Positions 22,537-30,231 of a stretch of DNA of 34,665 nt are shown piece by piece. Made by a program: the position numbers and the translations under genes. Location of the stretch: assembly GCA_002359025.1 (NCBI GenBank), contig DEPZ01000011.1, forward strand, positions 1 through 34,665, read 5' to 3'. How positions within the stretch are numbered: the stretch's first letter is position 1; each line of letters begins with the position of its first letter. This DNA is from Erysipelotrichaceae bacterium UBA3379. Lineage in GTDB: Bacteria; Bacillota_I; Bacilli_A; Erysipelotrichales; Coprobacillaceae. A model generated the notes under the pieces. That model was not told the origin of the DNA. It made no database searches and saw nothing but the letters and a program-made list of their open reading frames with translations.

Positions 22537-22936
22537 ATTTCAAATTTCTAAATACATCTAATACATCTTGTGATAAACCATCAGATACAATGACATAATG
22601 ATCATTAATCTCTACGTTCTTTTCTTGATTATCAATTTGAACTTTCTTTTCCTTTAAAATCTTATTTAATTCGTCACTATCTTCAAAACGATAAATATCT
22701 ATATTACCATTTTCAGTAACATAGCGATATCCTTCTTTACCACCAATCACAGAAGCATCTAAAGATGATTTAGATGTATATTTTAAATTCTTATTTTCCA
22801 TTTCTGTTTCAAATCTTGTGTACCAATCTTCAACTTGGTTTGTTGCTTGATTTGTTGTCTCTTTATTATCATTATTTGGTTGACTGCAACCAGTTAATAT
22901 TGTTAAACACATAAACATCATTAATAATTTTTTCAT
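22535..22936 (-). CDS. Small putative lipoprotein of unknown function
   Basis: A 133-residue secreted lipoprotein. MKKLLMMFMCLTILTGCSQ is a typical lipoprotein signal peptide with lipobox LTGC (cysteine at residue 17, cut before it). An N/Q/T-rich linker follows, then a small domain (about 35-130) with KNLKYTSKSSLDASVIGGKEGYRYV and a C-terminal QDVLDVFRNLK. It would be anchored on the outer face of the membrane. ATG 22934-22936 has SD ggagg 7 bases upstream. The product is not recognised. It is a single gene, with a long imperfect inverted repeat in its leader and its own terminator. Confidence 0.72.
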   Translation of the reverse strand: MKKLLMMFMCLTILTGCSQPNNDNKETTNQATNQVEDWYTRFETEMENKNLKYTSKSSLDASVIGGKEGYRYVTENGNIDIYRFEDSDELNKILKEKKVQIDNQEKNVEINDHYVIVSDGLSQDVLDVFRNLK

Positions 22937-22961
22937 TTTGTATACCTCCACATTTATCTTG

Positions 22962-23033
22962 TCCTAAAACATTCAATTTATACACTTATATTTATAAACA
23001 AATCATGTATTAAAAATTGAATAGGACTATAAT
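22962..23033. repeat. Imperfect long-range inverted repeat upstream of the lipoprotein gene
   Basis: Near 22964-22981 the plus strand has CCTA-aaac-ATTCAATTT and near 23015-23029 AAATTGAATAGG, which pair except for a 4-base bulge, around a loop of about 30 AT-rich bases. It fills the leader between the SOD-type gene and the lipoprotein gene. It is not followed by a T-run, so it is not a standard terminator. Confidence 0.4.
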
Positions 23034-23053
23034 ATGAGAAGTATAATTTTATT

Positions 23054-23539
23054 TTAAATTTCATGATGAAATGGTTGAATAACACCACAAGCTATTTTTG
23101 CCATTGAATTACCAGAAGGTTGTGTATGGAAATCATCTGGCTTTTCATGTATAACAATTGTTCTACCAATAATATCTTGAGGAGTAAATTTATCTATATA
23201 GACAATAGACCATGCTGTGGAATGTAAAGCGAAGAGTGGTGGTAAATCTCCTAAATGATGTGGATGTTCTTGATGAGTTGGATTGTAATGTCCATATGTC
23301 TTTTCATAAGGAATAGCAGTATCATTTATACATGTATTTCCTTCATGAATATGAAAACCAAAAAATCCAGTTGGAGGTAAACCATGTATTTCATAAATCA
23401 TGACTGTATGATGATTATATTCATAGAAACAGATTGTTCCGTTTATCTCTTTTCCTTGTATATAAGCAAAAGCCTTTGGCTTATGATTAATGATTGTCGC
23501 AAGAATATGAGATGTCATGGAAGTTGGTTTAATTTTCAT
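23054..23539 (-). CDS. Cu/Zn superoxide dismutase family protein
   Basis: A 161-residue SodC-family protein without a signal peptide, so it is probably cytosolic. Expected Cu ligands are present as H63 and H65 (GFHIHEG), H84 and H131 (VIHEKPDDFH). Zn ligands can be H84, H92, H95 and D98 (EHPHHLGDLP). The disulfide cysteines are C70 and C151. The substrate-guiding arginine of true enzymes is replaced by Lys148 (GNSMAKIACG). Most bacterial Cu/Zn SODs are periplasmic or lipoproteins, so a cytosolic copy in an anaerobe is unusual. It could be a weak SOD, a copper or zinc binder, or a structural relic. It lies 16 bases after a Nudix hydrolase on the same strand, probably as an operon. Confidence 0.82.
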   Translation of the reverse strand: MKIKPTSMTSHILATIINHKPKAFAYIQGKEINGTICFYEYNHHTVMIYEIHGLPPTGFFGFHIHEGNTCINDTAIPYEKTYGHYNPTHQEHPHHLGDLPPLFALHSTAWSIVYIDKFTPQDIIGRTIVIHEKPDDFHTQPSGNSMAKIACGVIQPFHHEI

Positions 23540-23555
23540 TTATATCACCCATACA

Positions 23556-23966
23556 TTATATGAGTTTATTTTGATTTAATGCTATACTTTTAAGTATATG
23601 CCCAATATTTCCTAATCCAGCAAAACGTGTTACATCAAAAAAATCTTCTTCTAAACTTATCCATTTTAGAGGATTTTCATCACCAAAAACATCGATATCT
23701 TTACTAAGGATTCCTACATAAACTTGTATCATCATATCTTCTAAATAATAACAAAAATCATGTGTGTGAATCAAATGTATATCTTGTTTAGAGATGTGTG
23801 TTTCTTCATACAATTCCCTGTATGCTGCTTCATCATCTGTTTCATCTGGATTAACTTTTCCACCTACAAAATTATATAATCCTTGAAATGGATCTTTTTG
23901 TCTTAAACACATTAATATATATTTCTTATCTTTATTATAAACAACAATAACATTATATTTTTTCAT
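23556..23966 (-). CDS. Nudix hydrolase (MutT-like)
   Basis: A 136-residue Nudix protein. The Nudix box is complete (GGKVNPDETDDEAAYRELYE followed by ETHI), with the metal-binding REXXEE glutamates. The strand MKKYNVIVVYNKDKKYILM is a typical first strand. Nudix enzymes hydrolyse nucleoside diphosphates linked to other groups, often oxidised nucleotides such as 8-oxo-dGTP. ATG 23966 follows SD aaaggag; an in-frame ATG at 23990 lacks one. The small size suits MutT, NTP pyrophosphohydrolase or ADP-ribose types. Linkage with an SOD-family gene hints at an oxidative-damage unit, but this is context only. Confidence 0.85.
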   Translation of the reverse strand: MKKYNVIVVYNKDKKYILMCLRQKDPFQGLYNFVGGKVNPDETDDEAAYRELYEETHISKQDIHLIHTHDFCYYLEDMMIQVYVGILSKDIDVFGDENPLKWISLEEDFFDVTRFAGLGNIGHILKSIALNQNKLI

Positions 23967-24078
23967 ATAAACTCCTTTAAAACAATTCATTCCATTATTT
24001 CTTTATACATAGCTCTTATAGAAACAATAGTTCTGTATTTATCATACATGAGACAGTTATTATTGTCTATATATAGTC

Positions 24079-24103
24079 AAAAAGCTCAAGATGATCTTGA
24101 GCT
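24079..24103 (-). terminator. Terminator of the YhgE-type gene
   Basis: Minus-strand agctcaaga (24095-24103) pairs with tcttgagct (24083-24091), loop tca, followed by TTTTGAC. The stop codon (24102-24104) is in the stem. Confidence 0.78.
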
Positions 24104-26495
24104 AATGATTTGTTTCAAATGCTTGTGGTATAAGATGTTTATCTTCTTTATTTTTATAATGAAAATATAAAATCGTTAACAATGAACATACAATAATAAT
24201 ACCTATAAATATAAGTATCTCTACATGCACAGAAGCATTAACCATACTGATTGTTTTTCTAAATCCATTGACACTATAAGTATATGGAACAAAAGCATGA
24301 ATAGCTTTATAGAATAATCCAGATGTTTCTAATGGATAGGTTCCTGCAGATCCACCTAAATTCACAATCATAAAGACTAATAATATAAAGTCACCAATAT
24401 ACCCTGTCGTAAGTGTTAATAATGTAATGATAGACATAAATGCTGCAGAAACCACAATCGCAAATAAATATGTCATAAGTAATTGTTGTGGTTGGAAACC
24501 GTTAATCATACGTAATGCTGTGATTAATACAATTGCAGCAATTGTAGAAACTGTATACATAACAGATGCTTTACTCAACCAATATTTCAATCCATTCTTT
24601 GCTTCTTTAATTCCTCGTCTTAATGGATACATTAAGACAAATGCCATACCTGCAACATATAAAGCTACACTCATCATATATGGTGCCATCGCATGTCCAT
24701 TATTTTCTACAACTGATATTTCTTTATGTGATAATGTTACTGGCGAAGCCATCATATCATAATTAGAATCAGTTGTTTTCATATCTGTTTGTTTGGCTCC
24801 ATCTTCTAAACCATTATTTAATGTATCTACTCCTTTTGATGCTTCTTGCAATCCATCTTGTAAAGCTAAAGAACCATTTGCCAACTGATTCGCACCGGAA
24901 CTCATTTGTTTAGACCCATCAGTTAATTGTTGACTTCCACTTAACAATGCATTTTGATGAGAGACGAGTAAAGATGTTCCATCATAGAGTTGATTAACTC
25001 CTTTTTGTAAAGAAGATATATTTTCTACAAGTTCAGGTGTTTGGTCAGATAATGTTGTTATAGCGTTTGATAATTGTTGACTACCTGTTGTAAGTGATTC
25101 TGTATTTTCATGTAGGGTTTGTAAACCATTATGAATTTGATTCACTCCTTGTGTATAATTTTCAAGGCCTTCTTTAAAGTCTGTATCTATATGAGTTTGG
25201 AGTTTATTTATTCCTTGTTGTAAGGATTGCTGTCCTTGATTAATTGTTTCTATGCTCGTAGACATTATATTCATATTTGCATTTAATGTTTCTAACATAT
25301 TTTCAAAAGATGGTAAACCTTCTTCTGGTAATTGACTAGATAACATTTGATACATGTTTTCATTTATCTTTCCTTGTTGATATAATGCAGTAAGAGTCTG
25401 TTTATTCAATCCTTGTTCTTTCATTATACTTGCAAGATTAGGACTTATCTGATTTATTTTTTTATATAATGCTAAGTATTGATTTAGGTTCATACTTCCT
25501 TTATTGACTTCATTTAACAACTGAGATATACCATCAGTTATTTGTTGATTTCCACTACTTAATTCCTTGACACCTTTTGATAAGCTATCTACACCAGAAT
25601 GAAGTTTATCATTATTCCCGACTAATTGTTGAGACCCAGCATATACTTGTTCTACTCCTGATGTATAGTTTTGAATTCCTTGATTTAACTTTTGACTTCC
25701 ATCATTAAGTTGAGTTACCCCTTGTTGTAGAAGAGGACCTACTTGATTGAACTTATCTACTCCACTTTTTAATGTATACATACCATCATTTACTGTTAAA
25801 ACACCATCTGTATAATCTTTAAGACCTTGTGTTAATGATGATGCTCCATCAGTAAATACTAATGAACTCTGTGATAGAAGTTTTAAATTATCAGATATTT
25901 TTTGATTACCAAGAGATAATTCATTCATTCCATCTTTTAACTTATGGGTTCCATCTACAGCATCATTTAATCCATTAGATAAAGTATGAACTTGATGAAA
26001 TAATGTCTTTGCATATGTTTTGGTAACAGTAGAAGAAACTTCAGATTTGATTTTTTCTATAGCAGAATCATCCATCTTAGAAGCTATATAGTTAGTTCCT
26101 GGATTTGTTGTATAAGTTAATTCCATCTTTTGTGGTTCTTGATCTAATAATGTTGTCGCATGACTAGAAAAGTCTTGAGGGATAGTAATAATCATATAGT
26201 AATCTCCCTTTTCTAATCCTTCTTTTGCTTTAGAAGCATTCACAACTTGAAAATCCATAGAATCATTATCTTCTAGACTTTCAGCTAAATCTTTTCCAAT
26301 ATTTAGTTTTTCATCTCCATATTCAATCTCTTGGTCTTCATTGACAATAGCTACAGGTATATTCTTTGTATTTCCATATGGATCCCACATAGAGCCTAGA
26401 AATACTGTAGAATAAATACTTGGTATAAGTATAATTGCTATAAGAACAACTATAATCCAAGGATTATGAAAAATGTTTTTCCATTCTTGTCGCAT
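24102..26495 (-). CDS. YhgE/Pip family membrane protein
   Basis: A 797-residue protein of the YhgE/Pip family (named for the Lactococcus phage-infection protein), related to ABC-2 permeases. One N-terminal helix (about 10-32, then SIYSTVFLGSMWDPYGNT) leads into a very long extracellular segment (about 35-610) and five C-terminal helices (about 620-785). The outer segment is made of repeated Lxx(G/S)xxxL(x)xG units, for example LNDGSQKLNQG, LSKGVKELSSGNQQITDG and LTDGSKQMSSGANQLANG, likely an extended coiled-coil or beta-helical rod. ATG 26493-26495 follows SD aaggaag. In lactococci Pip is a phage receptor, and in other bacteria members take part in secretion or self-targeting; the role here is not settled. 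A strong promoter and a palindrome lie upstream. Confidence 0.82.
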   Translation of the reverse strand: MRQEWKNIFHNPWIIVVLIAIILIPSIYSTVFLGSMWDPYGNTKNIPVAIVNEDQEIEYGDEKLNIGKDLAESLEDNDSMDFQVVNASKAKEGLEKGDYYMIITIPQDFSSHATTLLDQEPQKMELTYTTNPGTNYIASKMDDSAIEKIKSEVSSTVTKTYAKTLFHQVHTLSNGLNDAVDGTHKLKDGMNELSLGNQKISDNLKLLSQSSLVFTDGASSLTQGLKDYTDGVLTVNDGMYTLKSGVDKFNQVGPLLQQGVTQLNDGSQKLNQGIQNYTSGVEQVYAGSQQLVGNNDKLHSGVDSLSKGVKELSSGNQQITDGISQLLNEVNKGSMNLNQYLALYKKINQISPNLASIMKEQGLNKQTLTALYQQGKINENMYQMLSSQLPEEGLPSFENMLETLNANMNIMSTSIETINQGQQSLQQGINKLQTHIDTDFKEGLENYTQGVNQIHNGLQTLHENTESLTTGSQQLSNAITTLSDQTPELVENISSLQKGVNQLYDGTSLLVSHQNALLSGSQQLTDGSKQMSSGANQLANGSLALQDGLQEASKGVDTLNNGLEDGAKQTDMKTTDSNYDMMASPVTLSHKEISVVENNGHAMAPYMMSVALYVAGMAFVLMYPLRRGIKEAKNGLKYWLSKASVMYTVSTIAAIVLITALRMINGFQPQQLLMTYLFAIVVSAAFMSIITLLTLTTGYIGDFILLVFMIVNLGGSAGTYPLETSGLFYKAIHAFVPYTYSVNGFRKTISMVNASVHVEILIFIGIIIVCSLLTILYFHYKNKEDKHLIPQAFETNH

Positions 26496-26516
26496 AACGT
26501 CTTCCTTCTTTCTTAA

Positions 26517-26541
26517 TCTATAGATATTATATATCCATAGA
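26517..26541. promoter_or_regulatory. 25-bp imperfect palindrome in the yhgE leader (candidate operator)
   Basis: TCTATAGATAT and ATATCCATAGA (one mismatch, 3-base centre) lie about 15-40 bases after the predicted start of transcription and just before the yhgE SD. This is a typical place for a TetR- or Rrf2-type repressor. Confidence 0.5.
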
Positions 26542-26562
26542 TACATATTATCGATAGTCAGT

Positions 26563-26590
26563 ATTATAATTGTTTTATAAGAAATGTCAA
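26563..26590 (-). promoter_or_regulatory. Strong promoter of the YhgE-type gene
   Basis: Minus-strand TTGACA (26585-26590), 16-bp spacer, TATAAT (26563-26568); both hexamers are consensus. Transcription would start near 26556. Confidence 0.8.
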
Positions 26591-26650
26591 CAAAAACAAC
26601 TTATTTTTATTTGTAGCCATAAATATTTATGATTATTATAAGTTTTTAAA

Positions 26651-26687
26651 TGTATAAGGATACAAATATGATTTTTTTTGATAGAAT
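26651..26687 (+). promoter_or_regulatory. Promoter of the Rrf2 gene with a possible operator
   Basis: Extended -10 TGATAGAAT (TAGAAT at 26682-26687) lies 16 bases before the SD. At 26651-26664 the short dyad TGTAT-aagg-ATACA overlaps the -35 zone and may bind the Rrf2 protein itself. Confidence 0.4.
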
Positions 26688-26708
26688 AGTACTAAAGGTG
26701 GTATAAAC

Positions 26709-27134
26709 ATGAAAATAAGACAAAGTTTTGAACAAGCAATATGTATTCTGTTATTAATAGGAACTCATGATGGGCCTATGAAATCTCATGAATTAAGTAA
26801 GATATTAGATGTATCTGATTCATATCTTAAAAAAATAACAAGACAACTTGTTGTTTCTGGTTTAATTACTTCTAAAGCAAGTAAATTAGGTGGTTTTGTA
26901 TTAAACAAAGAGATGCAAGAGATTTCTTTTTTAGATATATTTGATGCAATTGAAGGGAAAGAGAAGTTTATAGAAACAACACATTTAGTAGATAAAGTCT
27001 TTGATTCTTCTTTAAAAGTGAAAGAAACTGAAGATATGATTGTTGATTATTTAAATAATGCTGAATTACAATACCGTTCTAAATTAAAGGAAATTAATTT
27101 ATCTCAAGTGATTCAAGCAGCACATGTTGTATAA
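26709..27134 (+). CDS. Rrf2 family transcriptional regulator
   Basis: A 141-residue Rrf2-type winged helix protein: MKIRQSFEQAICILLLIG helix, then the recognition region SHELSKILDVSDSYLKKITRQL (in pieces: SHELSKILDVS, SYLKKITRQL), the wing KASKLGGFVL, and the dimer helix ISFLDIFDAIEGKE. Members such as IscR and NsrR hold an Fe-S cluster through three cysteines, but this protein has only one cysteine (near residue 12), so it is probably a cluster-free form like CymR. The gene is divergent from yhgE and upstream of an M42 peptidase with a short gap, yet the latter has its own promoter. Its targets are unknown; the yhgE palindrome and its own upstream dyad are candidates. Confidence 0.82.
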   Translation: MKIRQSFEQAICILLLIGTHDGPMKSHELSKILDVSDSYLKKITRQLVVSGLITSKASKLGGFVLNKEMQEISFLDIFDAIEGKEKFIETTHLVDKVFDSSLKVKETEDMIVDYLNNAELQYRSKLKEINLSQVIQAAHVV

Positions 27135-27156
27135 AACAAGATAATTGTGATATGAT
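27127..27156 (+). promoter_or_regulatory. Promoter of the M42 peptidase gene
   Basis: TTGTAT (27127-27132), 18-bp spacer, TATGAT (27151-27156) with TG one base upstream (extended -10). The -35 overlaps the stop codon of the rrf2 gene. Confidence 0.55.
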
Positions 27157-27177
27157 AAAAACACTGGAGGTATAAAA

Positions 27178-28200
27178 ATGAACGAATATATATTACAAGT
27201 ATTAAAAGATATTATGGCAATAGATAGTCCTTCTGGTTATACAAAAGAAGTGATTCAATATTGTCAAAACTTAGCTCATGAATTAGGATATCAAACACAA
27301 AGAACAAAGAAAGGGAATCTTGAAATATTAGTTAAAGGTCAAGATGATTATACTATTGGATTTTGTGCACATGTTGATACTTTAGGTTTAATGGTAAGAA
27401 GTATAAAAAGTGATGGTACTCTTGCATTTACTAATGTTGGTGGCCCTATTATCCCTACATTAGACGGTGAGTATTGTAAAGTCTATACAAGAAATAATAA
27501 AGTCTATACTGGTACAATTCTATCAAATTCACCTGCAGCTCATGTTTTCTCAGATTCTAAAGATGCTCCTAGAAACTGTGATACAATGTGCATTAGATTA
27601 GATGAAGTTGTAAAAAATAAAGAAGATGTTGAAAAACTAGGCATCTGTAATGGCGATTATATAGCATATGATCCAAAAACAACAATTACTGATTCAGGTT
27701 TCATTAAATCACGTTTTTTAGATGACAAATTAAGTGTTGCAATCCTATTTGGTATGTTAAAGAATTTAAAAGACCACAATATAGTACCTCATCATAACTT
27801 ACATATCATTATTTCTACTTATGAAGAAGTCGGTCATGGTAGTAGTTATATCAGTGATTCCATTGATGAATTAATTGCTGTGGATATGGGATGTATTGGT
27901 TTAGATCTTGCATGTAGCGAATATGATGTAAGTATTTGTGCTAAAGATAGTAGTGGTCCTTATGATTATGATATAACAACAACATTTATCGAACTTGCTA
28001 AAAAGAACAATTTACAATATGCTGTTGATATTTATCCATTCTATGGTAGTGATGTTTCAGCTGCTTTAAGAGGTGGAAATAATATCAAAGGTGCATTGAT
28101 TGGTCCAGGTGTTCATGCTTCTCATGGTATGGAAAGAACTCATATACAAGCTGTAGAAAACACTTATAAACTATTAATGGCTTATATTCAAAAAGACTAG
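27178..28200 (+). CDS. M42 family metallopeptidase (glutamyl/leucyl aminopeptidase type)
   Basis: A 340-residue cytosolic aminopeptidase of family M42. The metal-site series is complete: GFCAHVDTLGLM (first His and Asp), KSRFLDDKLSVAILFG (bridging Asp), ISTYEEVGHGSSY (catalytic and metal Glu pair), AVDMGCIG (Asp), and GVHASHGMERTH (last His). Such enzymes form TET dodecamers with two Zn or Co ions per subunit and trim peptides after the proteasome or Clp proteases. A PDZ-like insert (about 70-165) is present as usual. SD tggaggt precedes ATG 27178. The length is typical (about 340-360). Exact residue preference cannot be told from sequence. Confidence 0.9.
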   Translation: MNEYILQVLKDIMAIDSPSGYTKEVIQYCQNLAHELGYQTQRTKKGNLEILVKGQDDYTIGFCAHVDTLGLMVRSIKSDGTLAFTNVGGPIIPTLDGEYCKVYTRNNKVYTGTILSNSPAAHVFSDSKDAPRNCDTMCIRLDEVVKNKEDVEKLGICNGDYIAYDPKTTITDSGFIKSRFLDDKLSVAILFGMLKNLKDHNIVPHHNLHIIISTYEEVGHGSSYISDSIDELIAVDMGCIGLDLACSEYDVSICAKDSSGPYDYDITTTFIELAKKNNLQYAVDIYPFYGSDVSAALRGGNNIKGALIGPGVHASHGMERTHIQAVENTYKLLMAYIQKD

Positions 28201-28214
28201 ATAGTCTTTTTTTT
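28191..28214 (+). terminator. Terminator of the M42 peptidase gene
   Basis: aaaagact pairs with agtctttt over a 4-nt loop and is followed by TTTT. The stop codon (28198-28200) overlaps the first arm. Confidence 0.75.
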
Positions 28215-28240
28215 AATTACAGAAACTTTTTAAAAATAAT

Positions 28241-28277
28241 AGAAAAGAAGTGGTCAAGCATATAAATTCACCACTTC
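28241..28277 (-). terminator. Terminator of the broken XRE-type gene
   Basis: Minus-strand gaagtggt (28270-28277) pairs with accacttc (28247-28254) over a 15-nt loop and is followed by TTTTCT. Confidence 0.65.
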
Positions 28278-28284
28278 ATATGAT

Positions 28285-29043
28285 TTATTCATATTTTTTT
28301 CCAACAATATAAGTTACAATAAACAATCCTATAAGTACAATAACTATAATTGGATATTTTACAATATTCCATAAGTCAATACTACCTAATGAAATACTCA
28401 TATAACATGAGATAGGAAATAAAATAGCCATACTTAATGTAAACACTCTAAATACAGTTAATATATATGTCCAATTTCCATTATTAAACGATAAGCCCAC
28501 CATGTGTATTCTAAAAATCCCTTGTGATACAAAGTTAATTTTATTTTTATCATAATACGTTGGCAATAAATCCTTTGCAAAGATACAAAACCAACTTGCA
28601 CATAAAAGCATTATCATAGAAACATATAGACTATCACCCATCAGCTTGATAGAAATTCCAGAAACTGTTAATAAAATAGCTTCTACAATCACTATACCTA
28701 TTGAAATAAGAAAAGCAAATATCCAATTCTTCTTTCTTAGATTTATTGCATGTCGTACAGATAAATCTAACGAATTAACAACAAGACTTTCGACCTCATT
28801 ATTATCCAATGCCTTTTCATCATGTAATCTTTGCCCTTTTAAAAGTTCAGTGACTGTTATGCCAAGAACATCAGCAATAGGAATAAGCAAAGTAACACTG
28901 GGCATACTGGCACCTCTTTCCCATTTACTTACTGTTTTATCTGAAACAAATAACTTGTCAGCCAATTCTTTTTAGGTCATTGATTTTTCTTTTCTTATTT
29001 CACTTAGAAATTGTCCAAATTTTTCATTATCGATTTGATACAT
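28285..29043 (-). pseudogene. XRE-type regulator with membrane domain, interrupted by an early stop
   Basis: The full frame from ATG 29041-29043 (SD aggagg upstream) encodes 252 residues: an XRE helix-turn-helix (about 8-65) and about four transmembrane helices (about 100-245), ending GLFIVTYIVGKKYE. Codon 24 is TAA (28972-28974) where the family has Q (SMT-stop-KELADKLFVSDKT); one C-to-T change from CAA explains it. Everything after the stop is intact (SDKTVSKWERGASMPSV), so the break is recent or a sequence error. Translation restart at a TTG (28963-28965) would lose the first helix of the HTH and probably DNA binding. XRE proteins with such membrane tails are common next to transporters or toxin-antitoxin-like units; its function is unknown. 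Confidence 0.75.
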
Positions 29044-29166
29044 CTGTTTACACCTCCTATTGTCATTTTAACTGTTTACTAACTCACAAGCAATCTACTA
29101 ACAGGAGAGTCGAGCCTTTTCACTCACTTTTAGAGAGATTTTTAGTATTCTAAACGATTATACTAT

Positions 29167-29196
29167 AAAAACTCTTGTTGAATTTTTCAACAAGAG
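29167..29196 (-). terminator. Terminator of the alpha/beta hydrolase gene
   Basis: Minus-strand ctcttgttgaa (29186-29196) pairs with ttcaacaagag (29172-29182), 11 bp perfect, loop of 3, followed by TTTTTATAG. Confidence 0.8.
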
Positions 29197-29202
29197 AAGT
29201 CA

Positions 29203-30156
29203 TTAAATATTTTTATCTATAAATGAAAAGACTTTATTCCAATATGCTTGAGGATCATAATCTTTAGATTCAGCATGTCCAGCTTGATCGACAATATATA
29301 AATCTTTTACACTTTGGCATGCACCATAAACTTCATAAACCATATCTGTAGGTACAAAATCATCTTGTCCTCCATGTATGAATAACATAGGTTTTTGATT
29401 AAGTTTCACTTGTTCTAGACTTGAAGCTTTTTTAAAATCATAACCAGCTTTTATATTAGCAACAAGATTAGAAACATCTAATACTGGAAATGTTGGTAGT
29501 GAAAAACGTTTATCTAGTTCACTTGCAAAAATATCCCATACGCTTGTATATCCACAATCTTCAACATATCCTACAACATGATCTAAATTATCCCCTGATA
29601 TCATCATTGTTGTTGCTCCACCCATAGACACACCATGAATAATAATCTTTGCTTCTTTATCTCTATTTACAATCCAATCTACCCATAAAGCAATATCTTC
29701 TTTATCAAGCCAACCCATTCCTATATAATGACCCTCACTATTTCCATGTGCTCTATTATTAGGCAATAACACATTATATCCTTTTTGATAATATGTTTCT
29801 CCATAAGACATCATATTTTCATTGTTAGATTTATATCCATGAATAAGAATAACCCATTCGTGTGTATCTTGTGTTTTATACTTAGCTTTTAATGTGAAAT
29901 GATCTTGACTTTGAAGAGATGTTTCTTGTGTTTTTTTAGAGAATTGTATTCCTTTTTGTTTTTCTATTTCTTTATTCTTTTCTATTTGTTGTTTTGTATG
30001 ACTTTCTAATTCTATAGCATCTTCACTGCTTATTTCTCTTTGATCAGAATCACTTGTAGGAGATAATGCATAACTTACAAAATAATTTCCTATTCCATAT
30101 CCTATACCAACAATTGCTATAGCGATTGTTAATATAATCAATATCTTTTTCTTCAT
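29203..30156 (-). CDS. Membrane-anchored alpha/beta hydrolase
   Basis: A 317-residue serine hydrolase. Residues about 5-30 are one membrane anchor (ILIILTIAIAIVGIGYGIG), followed by a charged linker rich in E, K and Q (about 40-85) and an alpha/beta hydrolase fold. HGYKSNNENMMSYG forms the oxyanion region, the nucleophile is in IIIHGVSMGGATTM, the acid in GGQDDFVPTD, and the histidine in DQAGHAESKDYD. It resembles the YfhR/BAAT-related lysophospholipase or esterase-like group, common in Firmicutes, and the catalytic domain likely faces outside. ATG 30154-30156 is preferred (SD aggtg 6 bases upstream). The substrate is unknown. Confidence 0.82.
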   Translation of the reverse strand: MKKKILIILTIAIAIVGIGYGIGNYFVSYALSPTSDSDQREISSEDAIELESHTKQQIEKNKEIEKQKGIQFSKKTQETSLQSQDHFTLKAKYKTQDTHEWVILIHGYKSNNENMMSYGETYYQKGYNVLLPNNRAHGNSEGHYIGMGWLDKEDIALWVDWIVNRDKEAKIIIHGVSMGGATTMMISGDNLDHVVGYVEDCGYTSVWDIFASELDKRFSLPTFPVLDVSNLVANIKAGYDFKKASSLEQVKLNQKPMLFIHGGQDDFVPTDMVYEVYGACQSVKDLYIVDQAGHAESKDYDPQAYWNKVFSFIDKNI

Positions 30157-30202
30157 TTTCATCACCTATTGTATTTTATATAAAATACTTTCATTCATCA
30201 AG

Positions 30203-30231
30203 TGAAAAGACAAGAGTGTTGCCCTTGTCTT
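30203..30231 (-). terminator. Terminator of the Opu-type ABC operon
   Basis: Minus-strand aagacaag (30224-30231) pairs with cttgtctt (30207-30214) over a 9-nt loop and is followed by TTCACTT. The T-run is short. Confidence 0.6.

Noticed and set aside
24102..26495. Possible prophage gene because of the family name phage infection protein
   Set aside because: YhgE/Pip is a host membrane protein family. No integrase, capsid, tail, lysis or attachment-site sequences are near.
26709..27134. Fe-S sensor role for the Rrf2 protein
   Set aside because: Only one cysteine is present, whereas cluster-binding members use three, so an Fe-S role is not supported.
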